From Deltaproteobacteria bacterium (GTDB taxonomy: Bacteria; Desulfobacterota; Desulfobulbia; Desulfobulbales; Desulfobulbaceae), in the NCBI GenBank assembly GCA_024277485.1, contig JAJRVA010000124.1, positions 1 through 10,127 of the forward strand: a DNA stretch of 10,127 nt, written 5' to 3'. The stretch's first letter is position 1. The number at the start of each line of letters is the position of its first letter. The notes beneath the pieces were generated by a model. The model saw nothing but the letters and a program-made list of their open reading frames with translations, had not been told where the DNA came from and did not search any database. Both the position numbers and the translations under genes were made by a program. This document shows, piece by piece, positions 1-6,032 of the stretch.

Positions 1-84
1 CCCCAGTTCCCTGCTTATACTTTTGAGACGGACAAGGGGAGTGTTGCCTACAGACAGGGTGATATCATTTTTCAGATCTTCCAT
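1..84 (-). CDS. cysK: Cysteine synthase (O-acetylserine sulfhydrylase), N-terminal 28 codons, cut by the window edge
   Basis: Reading leftwards from an ATG at 84, the frame stays open to the window edge and gives a 28-residue N terminus containing IxLSVGNTPLVRLKSI-like sequence (residues 8-23). The GNTPLVRL block is the signature start of PLP-dependent cysteine synthases, where it lies close to the active site. The enzyme family converts O-acetylserine and sulfide to cysteine in the cytoplasm. A Shine-Dalgarno-like AAAAGGA lies 8 nt before the ATG. The start lies inside the end of cysE (20-bp overlap, different frame), so the two are almost certainly co-transcribed and probably translationally coupled. 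The PLP lysine and the rest of the enzyme are outside the window. A cystathionine beta-synthase-like paralogue cannot be excluded from 28 residues, but the cysE neighbour favours CysK. Confidence 0.85.
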   Translation of the reverse strand, partial: MEDLKNDITLSVGNTPLVRLKSISRELG

Positions 85-1066
85 TTGACTGTTCCTTTTG
101 GCCTAAGTACACAAGTTCGGGTTGTTTCAGGAGAACTTTAGTGTCACTGCCGACACTTTCCGTCAGCCAGACATTGCCGCCGATGATCGACCGTGCGCCG
201 ATGACGGTATAGCCGCCCAGGATCGTGGCGTTGGCATAGATAATGACGTCATCTTCAATGGTCGGGTGCCGCCTGGTATCACGGAGTTCCGCCCCTGCGT
301 TTCTGGGCAGGGACAGCGCGCCGAGGGTAACACCCTGGTAGATCCGCACCCGGTTGCCGATTTGAGTTGTCTCGCCGACCACGACTCCTGCGCCATGATC
401 GATGAAAAAACTGTGGCCGATTTCCGCCCCGGGATGAATATCAATGGAGGTGCGGCTGTAGGCATATTCGCTCATGATCCGTGGAATTATCGGTACGCCT
501 AATTCCACCAGGCGGTGGGCAACCCGGTACACAAGGATGGCAAAAAAGCCGGGGTAGCTGAAGATCACCTCGTCAGCGTTCTGCGCTGCCGGATCGCCCT
601 GCAGGGTCGCCTGAATATCAAGTTCAAGCTGGTCCTTGATTTCCGGGATGGCGTTGATTAGGGCAGAGGCAATCTGGTAGGAACGCTCACCGCACTTGGA
701 GCAGGACTTGTTATGGCGAAAGCAGTCATGCTTGATTGCTGAACTTATCTGTTTGGCAAGGTCTTCATAAAATGAGCTGAGCATCTGGCCGAGGTAATAC
801 TCAAGGCTTTCAGAACTCAGTATCATACCGGTGAAATAGCCGGGAAAAAGAATCTGCTGAGCCTGGAGAAGGAGTTTTTTTACCTCGTGTTTTGAGGGGA
901 TGGGCACCGGTTCTTTATGGCTCGACCACGTGTTCGATGCAAAACCCTCTGACAGTTTTTTAACAATGGGAGGAACAGCGCTGAAATGGCTTTCAGCCGG
1001 CTGAACGTCCGTATTGCACTCGCCGGAAATGATATTTTTTTTGCTCATAAGCTCCAGTTTTTTCAT
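65..1066 (-). CDS. cysE: Serine O-acetyltransferase, EpsC/CysE type with long N-terminal domain
   Basis: Transfers acetyl from acetyl-CoA to serine, the first step of cysteine synthesis. I choose the ATG at 1066 (333 aa) because an AAGGGGGG Shine-Dalgarno lies 6 nt before it and it clears the metW stop; an in-frame start 11 codons upstream would overlap metW. Residues about 60-200 are the helical N-terminal domain. Residues about 205-315 form the left-handed beta-helix of hexapeptide repeats. Catalytic residues of the family are visible: Asp209 (IDIHPG), His224 (IDHGAG) and His267 (RRHPTI). The N-terminal domain carries a cysteine cluster (Cys115, Cys122, Cys125, CxxxxxxCxxC) of the sort found in EpsC-type enzymes. 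The protein ends in a polar SNGRSEK tail and lacks the C-terminal isoleucine that classical CysE inserts into the CysK active site. It sits 16 bp after metW and overlaps cysK by 20 bp. Confidence 0.93.
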   Translation of the reverse strand: MKKLELMSKKNIISGECNTDVQPAESHFSAVPPIVKKLSEGFASNTWSSHKEPVPIPSKHEVKKLLLQAQQILFPGYFTGMILSSESLEYYLGQMLSSFYEDLAKQISSAIKHDCFRHNKSCSKCGERSYQIASALINAIPEIKDQLELDIQATLQGDPAAQNADEVIFSYPGFFAILVYRVAHRLVELGVPIIPRIMSEYAYSRTSIDIHPGAEIGHSFFIDHGAGVVVGETTQIGNRVRIYQGVTLGALSLPRNAGAELRDTRRHPTIEDDVIIYANATILGGYTVIGARSIIGGNVWLTESVGSDTKVLLKQPELVYLGQKEQSNGRSEK

Positions 1067-1082
1067 GTTGTGCCCCCCTTGT

Positions 1083-1715
1083 TCAGGTCGGACGCTCAAG
1101 CATCATTATACCGTATGTGGCCCGGAGGTTGGTAAAATATCTGACTATATGTCCTTCCCGGTCATGGTGGCGCGTGTTGATTGCTGCCTCACGGGCAAGG
1201 CGGACACCGAACACCCTGAGAAACCGCTTAAAGTCGCTGATGGTGATCACCCTGATATTCGGCGTGTTGTACCATTCGTACGGGAGCTGGTCGGTGACCG
1301 GTGCATGCCCGGCAAAGAGGACCTGCAGGCGGACAAGCCAGTGCCCGAAATTGGGGAAGCTGACAATCACCCTTTTTCCCACCCGCAGCAGCTCCGGGAT
1401 AAGGTCCTGCGGGTTCATGACCTGCTGCAGGGTCTGGCTGAGAATGACAAAGTCAAAGCTGAGGTCCGGGTAATCATGTACCTCCTCCATGAAGTCGCCC
1501 TGCAGGACTGTCAGGCCGCGTTCAATACATTTTGCCACCTTTTCCTCTGAGCGTTCAATGCCGGTGCCGTGAATCTGTCTGTTCCGGGCAAGATAGTAGA
1601 GTAGATCACCGTTGCCGCACCCCAGGTCAAGCACGCGGGATTCCGGCTCGATCCAGGAGGCAATAATCCCCAGGTCAAAACGGGGGTTTTCCAGTTGTTT
1701 CGTTTCAGCATTCAC
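1083..1715 (-). CDS. metW: Methionine biosynthesis protein MetW (class I SAM methyltransferase fold)
   Basis: 210 aa from a GTG at 1715. Residues 28-36 (VLDLGCGNG) form the glycine-rich SAM-binding motif I of class I methyltransferases. The rest is collinear with MetW: an FDFVILSQTLQQ block at about 88-99, and a conserved central block with FPNFGHW and LPYEWYNTPN followed by TISDF. MetW is found next to metX in many proteobacteria and is needed for, or stimulates, methionine synthesis through MetX; a methyltransferase activity has not, as far as I know, been firmly assigned. Here it overlaps the end of metX by 11 bp, which supports coupled translation. A weak AGGG lies about 7 nt before the GTG. 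An ATG four bases further on is in another frame and is not the start. Confidence 0.92.
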   Translation of the reverse strand: MNAETKQLENPRFDLGIIASWIEPESRVLDLGCGNGDLLYYLARNRQIHGTGIERSEEKVAKCIERGLTVLQGDFMEEVHDYPDLSFDFVILSQTLQQVMNPQDLIPELLRVGKRVIVSFPNFGHWLVRLQVLFAGHAPVTDQLPYEWYNTPNIRVITISDFKRFLRVFGVRLAREAAINTRHHDREGHIVRYFTNLRATYGIMMLERPT

Positions 1716-2868
1716 GGTTCACCCTGTCTAAAAAACCACTGATCAGCTTATCCATCTGTTCGTTGGGCATCAGAAACGCGTCATGGCCCCACCTGGCGTC
1801 GATTTCGCAGAAACTGACATCACTGCCGTTTTTTTTGAGGGCTGACACGATGGCCTTGGACTGGTAGGTGGGGTAGAGCCAGTCCGAGGTAAACGAAATG
1901 ACAAGGAACCGGACATCCGCCAGCCTGTCATTGACAAGCAGGTTGCCCTCGCCCCGTTCCAGGTCAAAATAATCCCCTGCCTTGGTAATGTAAAGCAGGG
2001 AGTTGGCATCAAAACGGGCCACAAACTTGGTGCCCTGGTGGTGCAGGTAACTCTCCACTTCAAAGTCGCCGTTAAAGTCGTATGACAGCGCGGACCGGTT
2101 CTGCAGCCGCCGTCCGAATTTACTGCGCATCGATTCGTCAGACAGGTAGGTGACATGGCCTATCATGCTGGCAACAGCCAGGCCGTGATCCGGCCCCTGG
2201 CCATCGTAATAGTTGCCGCCGCGCCAGTTGGGGTCAGTCATGATCGCCTGCCGGGCCACCTCGTTAAAGGCAATGGCCTGGGCGGAATGGCGCGTTGTCG
2301 TGGCAATGGGGATGGCGGAGCGGACCATTTCCGGATAGTCGACACACCAGCGCAGTACCTGCATGCCGCCGACAGAGCCGCCCATCATGGACATTATTTT
2401 CTTGATGCCCAGGTGATCGATGAGGTGTTTCTGGGCCCGGACCATGTCCCTGATGGTAACCATGGGGAAATCAAACCCGTAGGGCCTGCCGGTCTTGGGG
2501 TTGATGGACGCAGGGCCTGTTGATCCCATGCAGCTGCCCAGAATGTTGGAGCAGATCACAAAGTAGCGGTTGGTATCAACCGGTTTGCCGGGCCCGATCA
2601 TGTTGTCCCACCAGCCGGGCCGCTCGTCTTCGTCGCTATAGTACCCGGCCACATGGGAGTCTCCGGTGCAGGCATGCAGTATGAGAACAGCATTGCTCTT
2701 ATCCTCATTGAGCGTGCCCAGGGTCTCGTAGGCCAGGGTTATCGGCCCTAATCTGGCGCCTGAATCCAGGACCATTTCGTCCGGAGGTTCGGCAAAGTTG
2801 AAAAATTTTTTTTCAACCAGCAGCAATGTTTTTTTCTTATCTGGCACGTCGTATACTTTGTTAATCAC
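1705..2868 (-). CDS. metX: Homoserine O-acetyltransferase MetX (alpha/beta hydrolase)
   Basis: 387 aa from a GTG at 2868. Acylates homoserine, normally with acetyl-CoA, to feed direct sulfhydrylation or transsulfuration to methionine. It has the full MetX alpha/beta-hydrolase layout: the N-terminal block FNFAEPPDEMVLDSG (23-37), LAYETLGTLN (45-54), HACTGDSHVAG (65-75), and the nucleophile elbow GGSVGGMQ with Ser165. Asp329 (SDWLYP) and His362 (GHDAF) complete the triad. Length and motifs are normal. The exact start is uncertain: the GTG has no clear Shine-Dalgarno, and TTG codon 15 is a possible alternative that would place the start near the usual family N terminus. Acetyl versus succinyl specificity cannot be read safely from the sequence, because paralogous families differ at few sites. 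It is the first gene of the metX-metW-cysE-cysK unit and follows a long structured leader. Confidence 0.93.
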   Translation of the reverse strand: MINKVYDVPDKKKTLLLVEKKFFNFAEPPDEMVLDSGARLGPITLAYETLGTLNEDKSNAVLILHACTGDSHVAGYYSDEDERPGWWDNMIGPGKPVDTNRYFVICSNILGSCMGSTGPASINPKTGRPYGFDFPMVTIRDMVRAQKHLIDHLGIKKIMSMMGGSVGGMQVLRWCVDYPEMVRSAIPIATTTRHSAQAIAFNEVARQAIMTDPNWRGGNYYDGQGPDHGLAVASMIGHVTYLSDESMRSKFGRRLQNRSALSYDFNGDFEVESYLHHQGTKFVARFDANSLLYITKAGDYFDLERGEGNLLVNDRLADVRFLVISFTSDWLYPTYQSKAIVSALKKNGSDVSFCEIDARWGHDAFLMPNEQMDKLISGFLDRVNREC

Positions 2869-3216
2869 TAAGAATTAATGGATTAATTGATATATTGTAT
2901 ACCACTCTGTAGCATGAGGGGGAAGGAAAAAAAGATATTTGTGCAACCGGTGAGAGGAGATGGTGGGCCTGCAACAGCAAGTGATCCACCCCTGATCCTC
3001 TGCAAGGGGAGATGTCCTTTGCAGTTCAGGAACTGAAAGGGAAGGCGGTTTCTCCTTGTTCCGCCTTCGGCAGGCATCCCGGATACGGGGCCGCCACCCG
3101 GGCGCACAGGCCGCTCGGCTTGGATGTAAATCCCGTTTCTGAACGGGATCGGCTGTCTGTCCGTTTGCGTCTTTTCCCTGCCTGTCCGACATGTAGCTCA
3201 TGGACCGGGAAAGGTG
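2869..3216 (-). promoter_or_regulatory. Structured intergenic region upstream of metX, probable 5' leader of unknown class
   Basis: This 348-bp gap contains no credible gene; its open frames lack ribosome sites and protein-like composition. It does hold a run of inverted repeats (plus-strand positions): 3000-3005 with 3019-3024; 3022-3027 with 3030-3035; 3041-3048 with 3061-3068 (8 bp perfect, 12-nt loop); 3078-3081 with 3086-3089; GCCG around 3109-3118; and 3130-3137 with 3142-3149 (8 bp perfect, tetraloop). The part next to metX (2869-2935) is AT-rich with a T7 run on the minus strand and a TATACAAT-like stretch, which could hold a promoter, but no good -35/-10 pair is evident. I compared it by eye with SAM-I, SAM-II, SAH, THF and cobalamin riboswitch cores and found no convincing match. 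Confidence 0.4.
3130..3149 (-). repeat. Perfect 8-bp hairpin (possible weak terminator after the small basic protein gene)
   Basis: ATCCCGTT, loop CAGA, AACGGGAT on the minus strand, followed by TTTACATCC. The stem is perfect and the tail is only weakly T-rich, so it could end the transcript of the upstream minus-strand genes inefficiently or be part of the metX leader. The same hairpin forms on the plus strand. Confidence 0.35.
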
Positions 3217-3357
3217 TTATTCATCCCCGGGCTGCTCAGATACATCTTTGTCCCGGGCAGCCTTTTTGTCCAGCTTTCGTTGTCTTTTTTCTTCCTTTTT
3301 CTTTTTTTTGGCCAGTTCCCGCTGCCTTTTTTCATACTGATAGTTAGGTTTTGCCAA
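3217..3357 (-). CDS. Small highly basic conserved-type protein, 46 aa, TTG start
   Basis: From a TTG at 3357, preceded by AAGGATGAGACA (AAGGA with 7-nt spacing), the frame encodes 46 residues and ends at TAA. The sequence starts MAKPNYQYEKRQRE and continues with a lysine/arginine-rich stretch (KKKKKEEKRQRK, residues 17-28), then an acidic tail ending in SEQPGDE. Nearly half of the residues are K, R, E or D, and the middle would form a charged helix or coiled coil. I recall similar short 'KPNYxxEKRQRELAKKKKxEEKRQRK' hypothetical proteins in many proteobacteria, but no function; nucleic acid binding is only a guess from the charge. An in-frame stop lies five codons upstream of the TTG, so the start is well bounded. 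It lies 87 bp after the radical SAM gene and may share its riboswitch-controlled transcript. Confidence 0.75.
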   Translation of the reverse strand: MAKPNYQYEKRQRELAKKKKKEEKRQRKLDKKAARDKDVSEQPGDE

Positions 3358-3444
3358 TGTCTCATCCTTTTATTTGAGGGAAAGGGAGTGTATTCCCGGG
3401 AAACATATTTTCCATTCGTCAAGTATCTGCGTGAGAAATGCGGC

Positions 3445-4947
3445 CTAACCATTTTTGTAATCAATGGTCCGTGCAACATGCAGCCGTTCTAAAATCTGCT
3501 CAAAATGCAGGCCGATAATGGCAAGTTCGACTGCTATTGGCACCGCCTTTCGCTTCATCAGCAATGTTTTTGCAAGGAGTTTCCAGAAACGAAAACGCGC
3601 CCTGGATTTTATGCCAAGCTGCCAGGTGCTTCGCATGAAGGCAAGCAAATCTTCCCTGTTTATTTTAGCATTCACCGTGGGACGGTAATTCTTCAGAAAG
3701 GTGTTGATTCTCTGGTAGTAATACTTTTGTGAATACAGGTTGGTGAGCAGTTTTCTGTACCCGCTTAAAAGTTTTTCCTTATCCATGATCGGCTGAAAGT
3801 TCAAGAAACCGTCCGTGTTTTCTCCGCTTGCGTCGCTGAGCAGTCGGCCCTCTTTTTTCAGGCGATGCCAGAGACGGGTCTGTGGAAGGGCCGTTAAGAG
3901 ACCCACCATCGCGGTAACGATACCAAGCTGCTGGATGAATTTCATCTGCATTTCGAAAATATTTTCAGGATCACTGTCAAAACCGACAATAAACCCTCCC
4001 ATCACCTGCATGCCATGCCGGTGAATGCGGCTGACTGCTTCTGTAAGGTCACCTGCAGTGTTCTGGCGTTTATCGCATTCGTTCAGGCTGTCGGCATTGG
4101 GTGTTTCGACCCCGATAAAGACTTTAAAGAAGTTGGCCCTGCTCATCAGCTGCATCAACTCTTCATCCCCGGCCAGGTCGACACTGGCTTCAGTAAGCAG
4201 GGGAAACGGGTAGCGGTGTTTTTTCTGCCAGTCAGCCAGGACCGGAAGCATCTGTTTCACCTTTTTTTTGTTGCCGATGAAGTTGTCATCAACAATAAAA
4301 ACAGACTTGCGCCACCCGGCATCGAAGAGCACCTCGAATTCACGAATCATCTGTGCCGGGGTTTTTGTCCGGGGGATTCTGCCGTTCATGATGACGATGT
4401 CACAGAATTCGCAGTTGTAGGGACACCCTCTTGAATACTGGACCAGCATGGTGGCATAGTTTTTCATATCAATGAGCGACCAGAGCGGGATCGGCGTCCT
4501 GGTGATATCCGGTTTCCGGTCAGTCCGATAAAGTGGCCGGGGCTGTCCGGCGGCCAGGTCGGCAAGGAAAAGAGGCAGGGTGATTTCCGCTTCGTTCAGA
4601 ACAAAGTGGTCAATATCTGGAAACTGCTGATACTGGGTCGTGAAAAGCGGCCCGCCCGCGACTATTTTTTTACCGGATTTTTTGCACCTGCGGATGATTC
4701 CTGCCGCACTTTTTGATTGAACGAGCATGGCACCGAGATAGACCAGGTCTGCCCAGGCCAGGTGTTCATCTGTCAGCTCCTCGACATTCATGTCAACAAG
4801 TTTCTTCTCCCAGGTCTCCGGGAGGAGAGAGGCTACAGTCAACAATCCCAGGGGAGGGAATGCCGCCTTCTTGGCAACAAACTTGAGCGCGTACTTGAAG
4901 CTCCAGAAGGTGTCCGGGTATTCGGGGTAAATAAGCAATGCTTTCAT
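3445..4947 (-). CDS. Cobalamin-binding radical SAM protein (DUF4070/HpnP-like), under riboswitch control
   Basis: 500 aa from the ATG at 4947. Residues about 1-140 form a B12-binding Rossmann domain (starts MKALLIYPEYPDTFWSFKYA; no DxHxxG box, as is common in radical SAM methylases). The radical SAM core follows, with the [4Fe-4S] cysteines Cys175, Cys179 and Cys182 in CPYNCEFC, and later conserved stretches such as FIVDDNFIGN (about 217-226) and GGFIVGFDSD (about 317-326). The C-terminal part with QKYYYQRINTFLKNY (about 407-421) resembles DUF4070. The family includes the hopanoid C-2 methylase HpnP but also many members with unknown substrates, so I infer a B12-dependent methyl transfer or C-C chemistry without naming the substrate. 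An in-frame TTG at 4989 is rejected because it falls inside the riboswitch/terminator. No strong Shine-Dalgarno precedes the ATG, but the N terminus fits the family. Confidence 0.85.
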   Translation of the reverse strand: MKALLIYPEYPDTFWSFKYALKFVAKKAAFPPLGLLTVASLLPETWEKKLVDMNVEELTDEHLAWADLVYLGAMLVQSKSAAGIIRRCKKSGKKIVAGGPLFTTQYQQFPDIDHFVLNEAEITLPLFLADLAAGQPRPLYRTDRKPDITRTPIPLWSLIDMKNYATMLVQYSRGCPYNCEFCDIVIMNGRIPRTKTPAQMIREFEVLFDAGWRKSVFIVDDNFIGNKKKVKQMLPVLADWQKKHRYPFPLLTEASVDLAGDEELMQLMSRANFFKVFIGVETPNADSLNECDKRQNTAGDLTEAVSRIHRHGMQVMGGFIVGFDSDPENIFEMQMKFIQQLGIVTAMVGLLTALPQTRLWHRLKKEGRLLSDASGENTDGFLNFQPIMDKEKLLSGYRKLLTNLYSQKYYYQRINTFLKNYRPTVNAKINREDLLAFMRSTWQLGIKSRARFRFWKLLAKTLLMKRKAVPIAVELAIIGLHFEQILERLHVARTIDYKNG

Positions 4948-4967
4948 GGCCGGGATAAAATAAAATG

Positions 4968-5001
4968 AGCCGGGTTGCCTTCTAACCAAGGCAACCCGGC
5001 T
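4968..5001 (-). terminator. Intrinsic terminator forming the expression platform of the GEMM-I riboswitch
   Basis: Minus strand: AGCCGGGTTGCCTT, loop GGTTAG, then the exact complement AAGGCAACCCGGCT, a perfect 14-bp stem. It is followed by CATTTTATTTTAT, an interrupted U-rich tail. The left arm is the 3' part of the aptamer (end of P3, the ligand-contacting C, and the 3' strand of P1), so the terminator can form only when the aptamer does not. It ends 21 bp before the radical SAM start codon, the classic position for transcription attenuation. Confidence 0.85.
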
Positions 5002-5061
5002 ATCTCAAAAGACCCGTAGCTTTCCGTCCCTGCCTCACGGCAGGTATGGCTTTGTCTCAGT
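4985..5061 (-). promoter_or_regulatory. GEMM-I (c-di-GMP-I) riboswitch aptamer upstream of the radical SAM gene
   Basis: Read on the minus strand, the leader has every GEMM-I element. P1 pairs 5061-5052 with 4994-4985 (one A-C mismatch, two G-U). P2 is CCTGCC (5044-5039) with GGCAGG (5034-5029), capped by a GNRA tetraloop GTGA (5038-5035). The conserved core GACGGAAAGC (5028-5019) follows. P3 has the receptor-like CGGGTCT and closes in AGATAGC, ending in the conserved AGCCGGGTTGCC. Aligned from memory with the Vibrio Vc2 and Geobacter GEMM-I aptamers, G5050 corresponds to ligand-contacting position 20, the pair C5049-G5024 to pair 21-46, A5023 to the intercalating A47 and C4999 to C92. G at position 20 predicts c-di-GMP rather than 3',3'-cGAMP as ligand. 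The 3' strand is shared with a terminator, so ligand should turn expression on. Confidence 0.88.
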
Positions 5062-5086
5062 ACAATTTTTTTTTGTATCTCTTATA

Positions 5087-5115
5087 AATATACTCTACCT
5101 GGAAAAGAAAAGCAA
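5087..5115 (-). promoter_or_regulatory. Candidate sigma70 promoter for the riboswitch leader
   Basis: On the minus strand TTGCTT (5115-5110) and TATATT (5092-5087) are separated by exactly 17 bp. The -10 box matches the consensus at five of six positions and the -35 at three. The predicted start near 5080 would leave about 20 nt before the first aptamer helix, a normal riboswitch arrangement. Confidence 0.6.
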
Positions 5116-5253
5116 AAAACGATTCTGTGCTGTAAAATTACATCCGCCTCTTTTTTGAGCTCATCCTCAGCTTCATCAAATGTTGCACGAATCGCCTTAT
5201 CCACGCCACTTGCCTGTTTTTCGCAACGATTCTGGTGGAATATGCGGGTTGCG

Positions 5254-5385
5254 TTATACGCCTTCATTATCCGGCATGCCCAGGTCTGAATGGCAGGTAC
5301 CGTAGTAATCGACCTTGATGTCCACTTGTTCCGGCCCGATCATTTTGACTATTTGCCATGGAAAGCAAGCAGGTCCTGGTCCCAT
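5254..5385 (-). pseudogene. Remnant of a zinc-dependent alcohol dehydrogenase N terminus
   Basis: A 43-codon minus-strand frame reads VDIKVDYYGTCHSDLGMPDNE in its second half (residues 21-41). This matches the start of zinc alcohol dehydrogenases of the YahK/cinnamyl-alcohol dehydrogenase type, where the Cys of G(V/I)CHSDL binds the catalytic zinc and a DNEWG-like motif follows. The frame stops three residues later (TAA at 5254-5256), where hundreds of residues should follow, and a stop codon also lies eight codons upstream of the first ATG. No dehydrogenase sequence continues downstream in other frames that I can see; an open frame at 5082-5267 is not recognisable. I therefore call it a truncated relic. 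It lies between the riboswitch promoter and the membrane protein gene. Confidence 0.55.
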
Positions 5386-5413
5386 TGCAACTGTATAAAG
5401 AATCGTTTAATAT
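5385..5413 (+). promoter_or_regulatory. Candidate promoter for the membrane protein gene
   Basis: TTGCAA (5385-5390) and TAATAT (5408-5413) are 17 bp apart, each matching the sigma70 consensus at four of six positions. The predicted transcript would start about 80 nt before the gene at 5505. This is only a consensus match. Confidence 0.3.
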
Positions 5414-5504
5414 GGCCTGGAAGCCTGAAAATCCGGGGTCAGGCCCTGACTCTTGATCCATCAAAATTGCCAAAAACCAGCTGGGCGGCAGGAAAAAATT
5501 GATT

Positions 5505-6032
5505 ATGGGATTACTCAGCATTAACAATAAGATCCAGGCGAAGCTTGCCAGCGGAGAATCAAGAGCAGATATTTTCCATGAATTATCACAGGCATCGCCC
5601 TCGGAAAGCGGCAAGTTCGCCTATTGCATTAATTCCATCCCTACTGAAGAGCTGAGGAAAAAATACCTGCTGGTCAACGCCCTGTTAATCATCAGTCTAT
5701 CCGGTTATTCGATCCTGACGCTCCTCTCTGAGTTTCCGCTCAACCTGAAAGAGCCGACTCTTTTTATTTTTATAAAGATTCTTGTTCCATTGATTTTAGG
5801 CTATTTTGCTTTTCTTTTTCATGGAGGCCTGTACCGAATTATTGCGCTCTGGTGTGCCATTGATCTCTTTGAGGCGATTATGCTTTCAGGATTTGGGTCT
5901 TTACTCGATCTTTCAAGGATCCTGATACTGTTTGCCTGTATTTTCTTGTCCTGGCATATTGCCATAAAGGTTTTTCCGCACCTGACTTTTCTCGGCCCCG
6001 GAAAAGATCGCTCAGGGAATTATGTGATTTAA
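5505..6032 (+). CDS. Four-helix integral membrane protein of unknown function
   Basis: 175 aa from the ATG at 5505; a TTG two codons upstream (5499) is the alternative, and AGGA at 5490-5493 would serve either (11 or 5 nt spacing). Residues 1-50 are soluble, polar and probably helical (with FHELSQA and FAYCINSIPTEELRKKY). Four hydrophobic segments follow at about 54-76, 85-107, 109-128 and 134-156, then a short tail with a GPGKDRSGNYVI end. The predicted location is the inner membrane, with the N-terminal domain facing the cytoplasm by the positive-inside rule. I do not recognise the family, although similar short N-domain plus four-helix proteins seem to occur in related bacteria. It is the only gene between the riboswitch unit and the ATPase gene and reads in the same direction as the latter, 150 bp upstream of it. 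Confidence 0.75.
   Translation: MGLLSINNKIQAKLASGESRADIFHELSQASPSESGKFAYCINSIPTEELRKKYLLVNALLIISLSGYSILTLLSEFPLNLKEPTLFIFIKILVPLILGYFAFLFHGGLYRIIALWCAIDLFEAIMLSGFGSLLDLSRILILFACIFLSWHIAIKVFPHLTFLGPGKDRSGNYVI

Noticed and set aside
3061..3090. B12-box-like sequence (minus strand, CCGGGATGCCTGCC) suggesting a cobalamin riboswitch before metX
   Set aside because: About 12 of 15 positions resemble the 3' conserved box, but the other conserved elements of the cobalamin aptamer are not in place and the segment pairs with itself.
2875..3201. 108-aa minus-strand open frame upstream of metX
   Set aside because: Its composition is not protein-like, it has no ribosome site, and it runs through the hairpin series.
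3198..3479. 93-aa minus-strand frame overlapping the small basic protein
   Set aside because: The other frame has the good ribosome site, the bounded TTG start and the recognisable KPNY...EKRQRE sequence; this frame overlaps the end of the radical SAM gene.
4948..4989. Upstream TTG start (14 extra residues) for the radical SAM protein
   Set aside because: It lies inside the aptamer/terminator stem, and the family N terminus begins at the ATG at 4947.
4985..5061. Reading the aptamer as a 3',3'-cGAMP (GEMM-Ib) riboswitch
   Set aside because: The residue aligned to position 20 is G (5050), whereas cGAMP-selective members have A. The ligand still needs testing.
5082..5267. 61-aa minus-strand frame rich in E and K
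   Set aside because: Weak start context, no recognised family, and its 3' part runs into the riboswitch promoter. It may be a relic but cannot be supported.
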